Made by a program: the position numbers and the translations under genes
Shown: positions 48,657-57,143 of the stretch, one piece after another
How positions within the stretch are numbered: the stretch's first letter is position 1
Layout of the letters: every line of letters begins with the position of its first letter
Notes under the pieces: generated by a model
The model's database searches: none
Told to the model about the DNA's origin: nothing
The model's input: only the letters and a program-made list of their open reading frames with translations
Assembly (NCBI GenBank): GCA_035551355.1
Contig: DASZNF010000009.1
Location: 1 to 64,000, forward strand
DNA length: 64,000 bases
Origin: DATATV01 sp035551355
GTDB taxonomy: Bacteria; Actinomycetota; Actinomycetes; Mycobacteriales; Pseudonocardiaceae
Direction of reading: 5' to 3'

Positions 48657-49466
48657 GTGAACGCGAGAGACGTGCTGACCCGCGCGACCCGGCCGCCCGA
48701 CGAGACCCTGCGCTACGGCGAGGGGCCCGAACAGGTGGCCGACGTGTGGTTGCCGCAGCGGCCGGGGCCGGCGCCGGTGGCGCTGTTCCTGCACGGCGGT
48801 TTCTGGCGCGCGCAATGGGATCGCACCCATGCCAGGCCGGTGGCCGAGGCACTGGCCGCGGCCGGTTTCGTGGCCTGTCTGCCGGAGTACCGGCGCACCG
48901 GCGGGGGCGGCGGCTGGCCCGGCACCTTCGACGACATCGCCGCCGCGGTGGACATCCTGCCCGGGCGGCTGGCCGCTCTGTGGTCCGCACCGGAACCGCC
49001 CGCGGTGGTGCTGGCCGGGCATTCCGCGGGCGGGCACCTGGCGCTGTGGGCCGCGGCCCGGCGGCGGTTTCCGGACGGAGCGCGCTGGCAGTCGGACACG
49101 CCGATCCGCGGTGTGGTGGCGCTGGCCCCGGTGAGCGATCTGGCCGACTGCCAGCGTCGGCACCTGGATGGCGGGGCGGCCGAGGCGCTGGTCGGCGGCC
49201 CGCCCGAGGACCACCCGGACCGGTACGCGGCGATCGATCCGGCTCGGCTGCTGCCCCTGGGTGTGCCGGTCGGATTGCTGCACGGCAGCGCCGATCGACA
49301 GGTGCCGGTGGAGATGAGCCGGGCCTACCTGGCCGCGGCCCGGGCCGCGGGCGATGCGGTGGAGTTCGCCGAACTGGCCGACCGCGACCACTTCGCGCTC
49401 ATCGACCCGGAGTCGGCCGCCTGGCCGCGGGTGCTGGCCGCGTTCGCCGCGGCCGCCGGGCAGTGA
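48657..49466 (+). CDS. Alpha/beta hydrolase, probable kynurenine formamidase
   Basis: A 269-residue hydrolase with oxyanion motif FLHGGFWRAQWDR (HGGxW as in animal/yeast-type arylformamidases), nucleophile LAGHSAGGHLALW (about residue 122), Asp in HGSADRQVP and His in DRDHFALIDP. The HGGFW motif plus divergence from kynU make N-formylkynurenine the leading substrate; a general esterase is the alternative. GTG 48657 begins the protein; the longer open frame upstream overlaps kynU antisense and is rejected. Confidence 0.85.
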   Translation: MNARDVLTRATRPPDETLRYGEGPEQVADVWLPQRPGPAPVALFLHGGFWRAQWDRTHARPVAEALAAAGFVACLPEYRRTGGGGGWPGTFDDIAAAVDILPGRLAALWSAPEPPAVVLAGHSAGGHLALWAAARRRFPDGARWQSDTPIRGVVALAPVSDLADCQRRHLDGGAAEALVGGPPEDHPDRYAAIDPARLLPLGVPVGLLHGSADRQVPVEMSRAYLAAARAAGDAVEFAELADRDHFALIDPESAAWPRVLAAFAAAAGQ

Positions 49467-49490
49467 CGGCGCACGGCGCATCGCACCGGC

Positions 49491-49556
49491 CCGCTTCCCG
49501 AAGGCCAGGCGCAGCGAGCCTGCCCGCTTCCCGAAGGCAGGCGCACCGAGTCGGCC
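49491..49556. repeat. 33-bp tandem repeat after the formamidase-like gene
   Basis: CCGCTTCCCGAAGGC begins both units (49491-49523 and 49524-49556), which share AGGCGCA(G/C)CGAG; a third start (CCGCCTCGCGG) follows. The repeat lies in the 172-bp non-coding gap between the formamidase-like gene and the small gene at 49639. Confidence 0.65.
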
Positions 49557-49638
49557 CGCCTCGCGGGTGCCCGGCATGCTGTGGCGGACGGCCTCTCGGC
49601 TGCGGTGCCACGACAATCGTTGGCGCCGATCGCCGCGG

Positions 49639-49839
49639 TCAGACATCCTCGTCGAGCAGGTGCTCGTAGCGCAGCCCCAGATCGGTCACGGTGACCGCGA
49701 CGGCGGCCAGCGCCGCCCGCAGGTTGCTGGCCGCGCACGGCGGCAACTCCGTGGCGAGCACCTCCCGAAGCGAGTCGTAGATCGCCAGGATCGCCTCTTC
49801 TTCCGTCCGCAGTGGACGGTTGAGCAGGTCGGTGGACAT
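49639..49839 (-). CDS. Small helical protein linked to the CoA ligase
   Basis: A 66-residue all-helical protein (RTEEEAILAIYDSLREVLATELPPCAASNLRAALAAVAVTVTDLGLRYEHLLDEDV) with one Cys and no membrane segment. ATG 49839 has GGAGG, 12 bp behind the ligase stop, so it is the second gene of that transcript. I do not recognise a family; a small accessory or assembly factor of the aromatic pathway is possible. Confidence 0.65.
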   Translation of the reverse strand: MSTDLLNRPLRTEEEAILAIYDSLREVLATELPPCAASNLRAALAAVAVTVTDLGLRYEHLLDEDV

Positions 49840-49851
49840 CGACAGCCTCCC

Positions 49852-51183
49852 TCAGGCGGGCCGCAGATCGGTGAACCGCTTCGCCTTCAGCTCGAAGCGG
49901 GGCAGCGCACCGGTTTCCGCGCGCTGCAGAAGAAAACGCAGCCCCTCGTGCGCGTCGGCCAGTTCCACGACCAGCCGTGCGGCCATGGCGTCCCAGGCCG
50001 GCTGCCCCATGGTGGGCACGGTTTCCACCAGCAGCCGGATCTCGTCCCGGTCGCCCTCGTGTTCGATCCGGATCTGGAACTCCTCGATGCCCTCGAAGCC
50101 ACGCACGATGGCCTCGATTGCGCCGGGGTAGACATTGGTGCCCCGCACCAGTTTCATGTCGTCCACCCGCCCGATGATCCCGCCCTCGTACAGATCCCAC
50201 GTGCGACCCGACGACGCACGACTGCCGGGCGCCTTCACCGCGAGATCGGCGGTGCGATAGCGCAGCAGCGGCGTGGTGCTGCGGCCGAACGAGGTGCACA
50301 CCCGCTCCCCGCGCTCGCCGTAACCGAGTTCCTTGCCGGTCTCCGGATCGACGACCTGTTCGATGAAATGGTCCTCGATGATGTGGCAGCCGCCCGGCTG
50401 GTCGGCCGGCTCGAACATGAAGATGGTGGACACCTCGGTCATGCCCGCTGTGTCGAATGCCTTGGCGCCCCAGCGTTGTTCGATCAGCGCCTTGGTCTCG
50501 GGGATGGAACCGGCGGGCTCGCCGGACAGGATCACCGTGCGCACCGGCCCGTCGCGCAGGTCGATGCCCAGCGATTCGGCCTCCTGGGCCAGGCGCAGCG
50601 CGTAGGTCGGGGTGGACGCGACCACGGTGGCGCCGAACTCGACGATCTGGTTGACCCGCTGCCGGGTGGTCTGCGCCCCGCCGGGCACGGTGAGCGCGCC
50701 GATCTTCTCCAGCCCGTTGTGCAGGCCCCAGAACCCGATGAACGAGCCGTAGCCGAAGGCCACGTAACCGATGTCGTGCGGCCGCACCCCCACGCCCCAC
50801 AACGCGTAGCACCACATATCGGCGGCCCAGGCCCAGTCCTTGCGGCTGTCCAGCGCGCGCAGCGGGGTCCGGCCGGAGGTTCCGCTGGTGGTGTGCACCC
50901 GGATGGCCCGTTCCGGCCCGGTGACCGGCAGGTCGCCGTAGGGCGGGTGCTCGGTCTGGCTGCGCATCCAGTCCTCCCGGGTGAGGAACGGGATGCGGTC
51001 GATGTCGGCCCAGGTGCGCAGCTGCTCGGCGTGGAAGCCGGCCGCGGCGAACGCGCGTTTGTAGTAGGGGCTGCGGTTCTCCGCCCATTCGGCGACCCGG
51101 CGCAGCTTGGCCAGCTGCAGCGCGCGCAGGTCGGGCCGGGACAGCAGTTCCGTCTTGGGGTTCCAGAAGGGTTGGTCGTCCAT
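49852..51183 (-). CDS. PaaK-like aryl-CoA ligase, candidate 2-aminobenzoate-CoA ligase
   Basis: About 443 residues of the phenylacetate-CoA ligase family: FWNPKTELLSRPDLRALQLAKLRRVAEWAENRSPYYKR at the start, P-loop RVHTTSGTSGRTPL (about residue 96), AGMTEVSTIFMFEP, YRTADLAV, and the C-terminal RVDDMKLVRGTNVYPGAIEAIV with ELKAKRFTDLRP. It forms an aryl-CoA via the aryl-AMP. Beside kynureninase and a 2-aminobenzoyl-CoA monooxygenase homologue, anthranilate is the likely substrate. Start unclear: ATG 51183 fits the family; ATGs at 51198 and 51213 lie in frame and a TATACA just upstream could give a leaderless message. Confidence 0.87.
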   Translation of the reverse strand: MDDQPFWNPKTELLSRPDLRALQLAKLRRVAEWAENRSPYYKRAFAAAGFHAEQLRTWADIDRIPFLTREDWMRSQTEHPPYGDLPVTGPERAIRVHTTSGTSGRTPLRALDSRKDWAWAADMWCYALWGVGVRPHDIGYVAFGYGSFIGFWGLHNGLEKIGALTVPGGAQTTRQRVNQIVEFGATVVASTPTYALRLAQEAESLGIDLRDGPVRTVILSGEPAGSIPETKALIEQRWGAKAFDTAGMTEVSTIFMFEPADQPGGCHIIEDHFIEQVVDPETGKELGYGERGERVCTSFGRSTTPLLRYRTADLAVKAPGSRASSGRTWDLYEGGIIGRVDDMKLVRGTNVYPGAIEAIVRGFEGIEEFQIRIEHEGDRDEIRLLVETVPTMGQPAWDAMAARLVVELADAHEGLRFLLQRAETGALPRFELKAKRFTDLRPA

Positions 51184-51320
51184 CGCGAGCACCGCCATCC
51201 TGTATAGCGGCAACCTTACGATCGTCCACAGTTCATGACAAGACTTCGGCTGACCGGCGCTGCCCTTGTCGGGATCGTTAGCCTGAGGACCCCCGTCCGC
51301 CGTTGTCCCGGGAGGCCGTC

Positions 51321-52094
51321 GTGCCCGTGCTCACCGAGTTGCTGACCGCGCTGGCCGGAGGGAGCGTCGAACTGGTCGACCTCACCGCACCGCTGTCCGA
51401 GACCACGCCGGTGCTGCAGCTGCCGCCGCCGTTCGCCAACACCACGAACTTCCGGCTCACCGAGATCAGCCACTACGACGACCGCGGTCCGCGCTGGTAC
51501 TGGAACGACATCCACACCGGCGAGCACGTGGGCACCCACGTCGACGCGCCCAACCACTGGCTGTCCGGCAAGGACCACGGCGGGGTGGACGAGATTCCGT
51601 TGCGCACCCTGGTGGCGCCCGCGGTGGTGCTGGACGCCACCGAGAAGGTCGCCGCGGATCCGGATTTCCTGTTGCGGATCGAGGATGTGCGGGCGTGGGA
51701 GGCCGAACACGGCGCGCTGCCGGAGGGCGGCTGGCTGCTCTACCGGACCGGCTGGGACACCCGCTCGGCCGACCAGGACGACTTCCTCAACGTGCGGGAC
51801 AGCGCCTCGCACACCCCGGGCGTGGCGCCGGAGTGCGCGCAGTGGCTGGCCGAACAGCCGATCGCCGGATTCGGCGTGGAGACGGTGGGCACCGACGCGG
51901 GCCGGGCGGCCGAGCTGGAGCCGATGTTTCCCTGCCACGACCGGATTCTCGGCGCCGGCAAGTGCGGACTGACCCAGTTGCAGAACCTGGCGGCGCTGCC
52001 GCCGACCGGCGCGGTGCTGGTGGTGTCCCCGCTGCCGATCGTGGGCGGATCGGGCAGCCCGGCCCGGGTCTACGCGCTCGTCGAGCGGGCCTGA
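51321..52094 (+). CDS. Cyclase-family (PF04199) metal hydrolase; isatin hydrolase or KynB-like
   Basis: A 257-residue protein with the metal signature HTGEHVGTHVDAPNHW (about residue 63) of the cyclase fold and IAGFGVETVGTDAG, HDRILGAGKCGLTQLQNLAALP further on. Known members are kynurenine formamidase KynB (about 210 residues) and isatin hydrolase (about 260). The length favours the latter. GTG 51321 has GGGAGG; the TTG-started frame upstream is rejected. Its TGA overlaps the ThDP-enzyme start by one base, and opening isatin to isatinate would give exactly the 2-oxo acid that enzyme could decarboxylate. Confidence 0.83.
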   Translation: MPVLTELLTALAGGSVELVDLTAPLSETTPVLQLPPPFANTTNFRLTEISHYDDRGPRWYWNDIHTGEHVGTHVDAPNHWLSGKDHGGVDEIPLRTLVAPAVVLDATEKVAADPDFLLRIEDVRAWEAEHGALPEGGWLLYRTGWDTRSADQDDFLNVRDSASHTPGVAPECAQWLAEQPIAGFGVETVGTDAGRAAELEPMFPCHDRILGAGKCGLTQLQNLAALPPTGAVLVVSPLPIVGGSGSPARVYALVERA

Positions 52095-53728
52095 TGGGTA
52101 TGCGGGCAGCGCAAGCCGTCGGCCTGGTGCTGGCCCGGCTCGGCGCCGGGCCGGTGTTCGGAGTGGTCGGCAGCGGCAACTTCGAGTTCACCAATGCCTT
52201 GCGGGACAACGGAGTCGAGTTCTACGCGACCCGGCACGAGATGGGCGCGGCGACCGCGGCCGACGCGTTCGCGCGGATGAGCGGCCGGGTGACCATCGTG
52301 TCCACCCACCAGGGCTGCGGGCTGACCAACTCGGTGACCGGCCTTGGCGAGGCGGCCAAGAGCCGCACCCCGATGCTGGTGCTGACCGCCGACACGCCGG
52401 ACGGCGATGCGTTGTCCAACTTCCGGATCGACCAGGACGCGCTGGTCCGCTCGGTCGGCGCGGTGTCCATCCGGGTCGGCTCGGCCGAGGACGCGGTGGC
52501 CGACGCGGTGCGCGCGTACCGGACCGCGCTGCACGAGCGCCGCACCGTGGTGCTGCACCTCCCGCTGGACGTGCAGGCCGAAGAGGTGGCCGGACCGGAC
52601 GGGCTGCCGGAGATCGGTCCCGCACCCGTGATCGAGCCCGCCGATCACGAGGTCGACGGGCTCGCCGAGCTGATCGCCGGTGCGAAACGGCCGGTGTTCG
52701 TGGCCGGGCGTGGCGCCCGAGCGGCGGGCGGAGAAATCGCGGCGCTGGCGGAGAAGTGCGGCGCGCTGCTGGCAACCTCGGCCGTGGCCAACGGACTGTT
52801 CCACGACAGTCCGTGGTCGCTGGGCATCTCCGGTGGGTTCGCCGCGCCGCTGACCGCCGAGCTGATCACCGGCGCCGACCTGATCGTCGGCTGGGGCTGC
52901 GCGCTCAACCGGTGGACCACCAAGCAGGGCAAGCTGATCGGCCCGGACGCCCGGCTGGCCCAGGTCGACGTGGAGCGGGCGGCGCTCGGCGCGCACCGGC
53001 CGGTGACCCTCGGCGTGCTCGGCGACGCCGCGCTGACCGCCACGGCCGTGGCCGGACGGCTGGCCGGGCGGGAGCTGACCGGATACCGGTCGGCCGAGCT
53101 GGAAAAGCGCATCGCGGCGGAAGGCCGGTGGTCGCTGGTCGTGCCCGAGGACACCTCGACCGACTCGCGGATCGACCCGCGCACGCTCAGCGCCGAACTG
53201 GACCGGATACTGCCGGCCGAGCGGGTGATCGGCGTGGATTCCGGCAACTTCATGGGCTATCCGAGCGCCTATCTGTCGGTGCCGGACGAGAACGGTTTCT
53301 GTTTCACCCAGGCGTTCCAGTCCATCGGGCTGGGCCTGGCCACCGCGCTGGGCGCGGCCCTGGCCCAGCCGGACCGGCTGCCGGTGGCGGCGCTGGGCGA
53401 CGGCGGCTTCCACATGGCGCTGGCCGAATTGGAGACCGCGGTCCGGCTGCGGCTGCCGCTGGTGATCGTGGTCTACAACGACGCCGCCTACGGGGCGGAG
53501 GTGCACCACTTCGCCGGTGATCACACCACGGTGCGCTTCCCGGACACCGACGCGGCGGCCATCGGGCGCGGCTTCGGCGCCACCGGGATCACCGTGCGCC
53601 GGGTGGCCGATCTTGAGGAGGTCCGCACCTGGCTGGCCGGGCCGCGGGCTGCGCCACTGGTCATCGACGCCAAGCTCACCGACGACGGCGGCTCCTGGTG
53701 GCTGGCCGAGGCGTTCCACAGTCACTGA
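52094..53728 (+). CDS. ThDP-dependent 2-oxoacid decarboxylase (benzoylformate decarboxylase-like)
   Basis: A 544-residue thiamine diphosphate enzyme with the usual three domains. The activating Glu is in YATRHEMGAATAADAFAR (about residue 50), and the ThDP/Mg motif is ALGDGGFHMALAELETAVRLRLPLVIVVYNDAAYG (GDG...N, about residue 434-468). No FAD-specific features of acetolactate synthase are evident. With the upstream cyclase-family hydrolase and the downstream aldehyde dehydrogenase, decarboxylation of an aryl-glyoxylate such as isatinate to 2-aminobenzaldehyde is my preferred hypothesis. ATG 52094 overlaps the previous stop (TGATG). Confidence 0.85.
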   Translation: MGMRAAQAVGLVLARLGAGPVFGVVGSGNFEFTNALRDNGVEFYATRHEMGAATAADAFARMSGRVTIVSTHQGCGLTNSVTGLGEAAKSRTPMLVLTADTPDGDALSNFRIDQDALVRSVGAVSIRVGSAEDAVADAVRAYRTALHERRTVVLHLPLDVQAEEVAGPDGLPEIGPAPVIEPADHEVDGLAELIAGAKRPVFVAGRGARAAGGEIAALAEKCGALLATSAVANGLFHDSPWSLGISGGFAAPLTAELITGADLIVGWGCALNRWTTKQGKLIGPDARLAQVDVERAALGAHRPVTLGVLGDAALTATAVAGRLAGRELTGYRSAELEKRIAAEGRWSLVVPEDTSTDSRIDPRTLSAELDRILPAERVIGVDSGNFMGYPSAYLSVPDENGFCFTQAFQSIGLGLATALGAALAQPDRLPVAALGDGGFHMALAELETAVRLRLPLVIVVYNDAAYGAEVHHFAGDHTTVRFPDTDAAAIGRGFGATGITVRRVADLEEVRTWLAGPRAAPLVIDAKLTDDGGSWWLAEAFHSH

Positions 53729-53744
53729 GCCCACCAGCCTTGTA

Positions 53745-53772
53745 TTGACTTGTGGTGACGACCGTAGATAAT
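53745..53772 (+). promoter_or_regulatory. Sigma-A-type promoter of the thioesterase operon
   Basis: TTGACT (53745-53750) and GATAAT (53767-53772) are separated by 16 bp; the expected start point is about 53779, one base before the ATG at 53780. The message is probably leaderless, and this promoter would drive the thioesterase and monooxygenase-reductase genes. Confidence 0.7.
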
Positions 53773-53779
53773 TCGACAT

Positions 53780-54697
53780 ATGACGAGCCCGGCGGCGGAT
53801 GACCAGGCGGCGACGTCGGCGATCTTCGCCGAGGCCGTGACGCTGAAACCGGCCGAGCCCGAGCACTTCGACCTGGCCTTCACCGCGGTCACCCAGCCCT
53901 GCCCGTGGCCCAAGGCGTACGGCGGCGATCTGGCGGCCGCCGCCACGGCAGCGGCCATGCGCTCGGTGGACGACGGCAAGCAACTGAACTCGATGCACAG
54001 CTACTTCCTGCGCCCGGCCGGCATCGGGGCCGAGCTCCGGTACGAGGTCGAATTGTTGCGCAACGGCCGCGGCTACAGCACCCGCCAGGTGCGGGGCTAT
54101 CAGAACGGCAAACCGCTGTACGCCTGCTTGGCCAGTTTCGCCGCCGGTGAGCCGGGCGGTGTGTTCGCCGGTGATCTCCCGGCCGCGCTGCCCGATCCGG
54201 AAAGCCTGCCCAGTTCGGCGGAATACCTGGCCGATCGCGACGGCGGCACGATGACCGCGCCGTCCAAGGCGTACTGGAGTGGCGGCCGGAGCTTCGACCT
54301 GCGGCACGTGCCCGGCCCGGTCTACCTCACCGTGGACGGCGAACGCGTGCCGCACCAGGCGGTCTGGGTGAAACCGTTCGACCCGCTGCGCCCGGTGCCC
54401 GGACTCACCGACACGCAACGGGACACCGCGGCGCTGGCCTACGTGTGCGACTACACGATCCTCGAACCATTGCTGCGCGTGCTGGATCTGCCGTGGGCCA
54501 GGCCGGGACTGGTCACCGCCAGCCTGGACCACGCCATGTGGTTCCATCGGGCGGGCCCGGTCGACGACTGGCTGGTCTATGCCCAGGAGGCGGTGTCGGC
54601 CGAGGCCGGGCGCGGTCTGGTCACCGGCCGCTTCTACACCCGCGCCGGCCGCCACCTCGCCAGCGTGGTCCAGGAAGGCATGATCCGCGCGGGCTGA
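53780..54697 (+). CDS. TesB-type acyl-CoA thioesterase II
   Basis: A 305-residue double-hotdog thioesterase: PWPKAYGGDLAAAATAAAMRSV, LNSMHSYFLRPA in the first hotdog and VTASLDHAMWFHRAG with the catalytic Asp in the second, followed by AEAGRGLVTGRFYTRAGRHLASVVQEGMIR. It hydrolyses acyl- or aroyl-CoA. Next to the aroyl-CoA oxidising enzyme it may release CoA from stalled intermediates, as thioesterases do in the benzoyl-CoA box pathway. No ribosome binding site; leaderless start likely. ACMR follows after 20 bp. Confidence 0.9.
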   Translation: MTSPAADDQAATSAIFAEAVTLKPAEPEHFDLAFTAVTQPCPWPKAYGGDLAAAATAAAMRSVDDGKQLNSMHSYFLRPAGIGAELRYEVELLRNGRGYSTRQVRGYQNGKPLYACLASFAAGEPGGVFAGDLPAALPDPESLPSSAEYLADRDGGTMTAPSKAYWSGGRSFDLRHVPGPVYLTVDGERVPHQAVWVKPFDPLRPVPGLTDTQRDTAALAYVCDYTILEPLLRVLDLPWARPGLVTASLDHAMWFHRAGPVDDWLVYAQEAVSAEAGRGLVTGRFYTRAGRHLASVVQEGMIRAG

Positions 54698-54717
54698 CCG
54701 GCGTCAGGAGGACAGTC

Positions 54718-57096
54718 GTGAAGATCGCGATCGTGGGCGGCGGCCCGGGCGGCCTGTACTTCGCCGCGCTGATGAAGCAACTCGATCCGGCGCACCAGAT
54801 CACCCTGTGGGAACGGAATTCGGCGGAGGACACGTTCGGCTTCGGCGTGGTGTTCTCCGACGAGACGCTGGGCGGTATCGCGAACGCCGACACCGCGGTC
54901 GCGGCGGCCATGGCCGAGCGATTCGCGCGCTGGACCGACATCGACATCCATGTCCGGGACCAGACGCAGACCATCGGCGGGCAGGGGTTCGCCGCGATGA
55001 GCCGCAAGGAGCTGCTTCGCCTGCTGCACAACCGATGCCGCGATCTCGGCGTGCGCCTGCGGTTCGCCACGCTCGCCCCCGAGGTCGACGAACTACGGGC
55101 TACGCACGACCTGGTGATCGGGGCGGACGGCGTCAACTCGGCCATCCGCTCGGCTCATGCCGGCAGTTTCCGGCCCGAGCTGGATCGCCGCCCCAACAGG
55201 TACATGTGGCTGGGCACCGACCTGGTGTTCGAGGCTTTCCAGTTCTACATCAAGGAAACCGACGCCGGCGTGCTGCAGGTGCACGGCTATCCCTACTCCG
55301 ACACCGGGTCCACGTTCATCGTCGAGATGACCGAAAAGGTCTGGCACGCCATGGGTTTCGACGCGACCGAGACCGCCGATTTCCCGCCCGGCGCGTCCGA
55401 TCACGCGGCCATCGAACGGATCGGCGAGCTGTTCGCCGAGGAACTCGGCGAACACCGGCTGCTGGCCAACGGGTCGAAATGGCTCAACTTCACCACCGTG
55501 CGCAACGCGTGCTGGCACCACGACAATCTGGTGTTGCTCGGCGATGCCGCGCACACCGCGCACTTCTCCATCGGCTCGGGCACCAAACTGGCCATGGAGG
55601 ACGCCCTCGCGCTGGCCGCCTGCCTGCACGAGCAGCCGGACGTCGAGTCGGCCCTGACCGCGTACGAGACCGAGCGGCGGCCGGTGGTGGAATCCACCCA
55701 GCGGGCCGCGCAGGCATCCCTGGAATGGTTCGAGAACCTGGCCATGTACCTCGACCAGGAACCGACCCAGTTCTGTTTCAACCTGCTCACTCGCTCCCGC
55801 CGCATCACGTATCAGAACCTGCGCGAACGCGACGCCGAGTTCGCCGACCGGGTGGACGCCGCGTTCGCGAAGTCCAACGGCCACAAGGACATCGCGCCGG
55901 CGATGTTTCAGCCGTTCCGCCTGGGCCAGCTGGAACTGGCCAACCGGGTGGTGGTGTCCGCGATGGACATGTACTCCGCGGTGGACGGCGTGCCCGGCGA
56001 CTTTCACCTGGTACACCTCGGAGCCAAGGCCATGGGCGGGGCCGGGCTGGTGATGACGGAGATGGTCTGCGTGTCCCCGGAGGGCCGGATCACCCCGGGC
56101 TGCACCGGATTGTGGACCGACGAGCAGCGCGACGCGTGGACCCGCATCGTGTCCTTCGCCCACGACCACGGCAACGCGCGAATCGGCCTGCAGCTGGGCC
56201 ATTCCGGCCGGAAGGGCTCGACCCGGCTGATGTGGGATGGCATGGATCGGCCGCTGCCCGGGGGAAACTGGGAAGTCGTCGCCCCGTCGGCGATTCCCTA
56301 CGGTCCGGACTCCCCCGTTCCCCGCGAACTCACTCTCGCCGACCTCGACCGGATTCGGGCCGAGTTCGTGGCCGCCGCCCGGCGCGGCACGGAAGCCGGC
56401 TTCGATCTGCTCGAACTGCACTGCGCGCACGGCTATCTGCTGTCCTCGTTCCTGTCCCCACTCACCAACCACCGCACCGACGACTACGGCGGCCCACTCG
56501 AGCACCGGCTGCGGTTTCCGCTGGCCGTCTTCGACGCGGTGCGCGCGGTCTGGCCGGCCGATCGGCCGATGACCGTGCGGATCTCGGCCACCGACTGGCT
56601 GCCCGGCGGCAACACCGAACACGACGCGGTGCGCATCGCGCGCGCGTTCATTTCCCATGGCGCACAAGCGATCGACGTGTCGACCGGGCAGATCGGCCCG
56701 GACGAGCGACCGGCGTTCGGCCGGTCGTATCAGACCCCGTTCGCCGACCGGATCCGGCACGAGGCGGCCGCGGGCACGCCGGCCGCGGTGATCGCGGTGG
56801 GCGCGATCGCCTCCTACGACGATGTGAACTCGATCCTGCTGGCCGGCCGGGCGGATCTGTGCGCGCTGGGCCGCACCCACTTGTACGACCCGCACTGGAC
56901 CCTGCACGCCGCGGCCGAACAGGAGTATCAGGGCGCGGCGGCGCGGTGGCCGGTGCAGTTCCAGGCCGGTCGCAGGCGGCCGCCGGCCGCACGCACCGAC
57001 GCGGTGCGGCCCCGGCTGTCCCTGCTGCGCGCGACCGACCCGGCGGACGCCGTGCACCTGCGCTGGCATCCGGCCCGCGACCCGGCCCTGGCCTGA
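54718..57096 (+). CDS. Two-domain aroyl-CoA monooxygenase-reductase (2-aminobenzoyl-CoA / salicylyl-CoA type)
   Basis: A 792-residue fusion. Residues about 1-385 are an FAD monooxygenase (IAIVGGGPGGLYFAALMKQ, LVIGADGVNSAIRSAH, LVLLGDAAHTAHFSIGSGTKLAMEDALAL). Residues about 395-735 are an old-yellow-enzyme-type FMN barrel (FQPFRLGQLELANRVVVSAMDMYSA, LGHSGRKGST, ELHCAHGYLLSSFLSPLTNHRTDDYGG, ALGRTHLYDP). This architecture is that of Azoarcus 2-aminobenzoyl-CoA monooxygenase/reductase, which hydroxylates and then reduces the aromatic ring; close relatives are annotated as salicylyl-CoA 5-hydroxylase/oxidoreductase. GTG 54718 has AGGAGG. The C-terminal 55 residues are basic and unassigned. Confidence 0.9.
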   Translation: MKIAIVGGGPGGLYFAALMKQLDPAHQITLWERNSAEDTFGFGVVFSDETLGGIANADTAVAAAMAERFARWTDIDIHVRDQTQTIGGQGFAAMSRKELLRLLHNRCRDLGVRLRFATLAPEVDELRATHDLVIGADGVNSAIRSAHAGSFRPELDRRPNRYMWLGTDLVFEAFQFYIKETDAGVLQVHGYPYSDTGSTFIVEMTEKVWHAMGFDATETADFPPGASDHAAIERIGELFAEELGEHRLLANGSKWLNFTTVRNACWHHDNLVLLGDAAHTAHFSIGSGTKLAMEDALALAACLHEQPDVESALTAYETERRPVVESTQRAAQASLEWFENLAMYLDQEPTQFCFNLLTRSRRITYQNLRERDAEFADRVDAAFAKSNGHKDIAPAMFQPFRLGQLELANRVVVSAMDMYSAVDGVPGDFHLVHLGAKAMGGAGLVMTEMVCVSPEGRITPGCTGLWTDEQRDAWTRIVSFAHDHGNARIGLQLGHSGRKGSTRLMWDGMDRPLPGGNWEVVAPSAIPYGPDSPVPRELTLADLDRIRAEFVAAARRGTEAGFDLLELHCAHGYLLSSFLSPLTNHRTDDYGGPLEHRLRFPLAVFDAVRAVWPADRPMTVRISATDWLPGGNTEHDAVRIARAFISHGAQAIDVSTGQIGPDERPAFGRSYQTPFADRIRHEAAAGTPAAVIAVGAIASYDDVNSILLAGRADLCALGRTHLYDPHWTLHAAAEQEYQGAAARWPVQFQAGRRRPPAARTDAVRPRLSLLRATDPADAVHLRWHPARDPALA

Positions 57097-57143
57097 GCGC
57101 CACCGACCTCAGTGGGTGAGCGGCGTGGCCGTATCGTGTTGAC

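Noticed and set aside
49491..49556. 33-bp repeats as a CRISPR array
   Set aside because: Units are directly adjacent without spacers, only two complete copies, no cas genes.
55093..57069. 658-codon open frame antisense to the monooxygenase-reductase
   Set aside because: No recognisable domains; the plus-strand protein has all FAD and FMN motifs.
54718..57096. Monooxygenase and FMN-reductase halves as two separate genes joined by a sequencing error
   Set aside because: The fused order and length match the known two-domain 2-aminobenzoyl-CoA monooxygenase/reductase, so the fusion is genuine.
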